Shown piece by piece: positions 13,926 through 13,956 of a stretch of 13,956 nucleotides of DNA. Within the stretch, counting starts at the first letter, position 1, and each line of letters begins with the position of its first letter. The stretch covers positions 1 through 13,956 of the forward strand of contig CANDYP010000028.1 of assembly GCA_947425005.1 (NCBI GenBank), written 5' to 3'. The notes under the pieces were generated by a model, which saw nothing but the letters and a program-made list of their open reading frames with translations, was not told where the DNA came from and searched no databases. The position numbers and the translations under genes were made by a program. Source of the DNA: Rickettsiales bacterium. GTDB lineage: Bacteria > Pseudomonadota > Alphaproteobacteria > Rickettsiales > UBA1997.

Positions 13926-13956
13926 GGGTTTGTAACCCCGTTCACACGTTCAGTTC
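13909..13956. repeat. Palindromic G/C hairpin element at the right edge (possibly incomplete)
   Basis: ACGGGGTT (13923-13930) and AACCCCGT (13934-13941) form a perfect 8-bp stem with a TGT loop, extended by one G-T pair. Further out, GAACT (13909-13913) is complementary to AGTTC (13952-13956), so the whole 48 bp is roughly palindromic. It follows the PfkB gene and could act on its transcript, but no T tract is seen before the window ends. REP-like repeats with a GGGGTT-AACCCC core are common in bacterial genomes. The full extent cannot be judged here. Confidence 0.65.

Overview
The window looks like an ordinary chromosomal housekeeping stretch from an alphaproteobacterium of low to moderate GC (A/T-rich intergenic DNA, Phe/Lys/Asn-rich proteins). 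The assignment rests on several family forms: a single long RelA/SpoT enzyme next to rpoZ, a purC-purS-purQ run, a large nitronate-monooxygenase-like protein with a CMGC cysteine motif, a DUF6356-type small membrane protein, and a tyrosyl-tRNA synthetase with HAGS and KMGKT signatures. I cannot name the genus. No tRNA, rRNA, CRISPR array, transposase, phage gene or toxin-antitoxin pair was seen.

Layout. Bases 1-4174 are read leftward: rpoZ (RNA polymerase omega), a long hairpin, spoT/rsh (ppGpp synthetase/hydrolase), a DUF6356-like small membrane protein, and an FAD/NAD(P)-binding oxidoreductase cut by the left edge. A 97-bp divergent gap then leads to a rightward group, 4272-8834: map, a nitronate-monooxygenase-like flavoprotein with a TTG start, pyrG and an LptE-like outer-membrane lipoprotein gene. 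The last two overlap by 8 nt. The lptE-like gene runs 27 nt into purQ, which comes from the opposite strand. Bases 8808-11337 are leftward: hemF, purC, purS, purQ, with purS/purQ overlapping by one base. A 78-bp divergent gap holding a G6/C6 inverted repeat separates hemF from rightward tyrS. Next come a 116-bp nested palindromic element and a PfkB-family (adenosine-kinase-like) gene. The window ends in a tandem repeat and a further G/C palindrome.

How the genes fit together. Nucleotide metabolism dominates: purC/S/Q in IMP synthesis, pyrG for CTP, a probable adenosine kinase for salvage, and Rsh for (p)ppGpp. Other genes serve protein synthesis (tyrS, map), transcription (rpoZ), heme synthesis (hemF) and envelope assembly (lptE-like). 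purL, which would complete the PurS-PurQ-PurL enzyme, is not next to purQ.

I found no convincing new multi-gene system. The unexplained signals are non-coding: four palindromic or hairpin structures (rpoZ-spoT, hemF-tyrS, tyrS-pfkB and the right edge), an 11-bp iterated motif before the nitronate-monooxygenase-like gene, and near-absence of Shine-Dalgarno sequences. The one clear Shine-Dalgarno sits at the one non-ATG start. No stretch over 300 bases lacks a gene.
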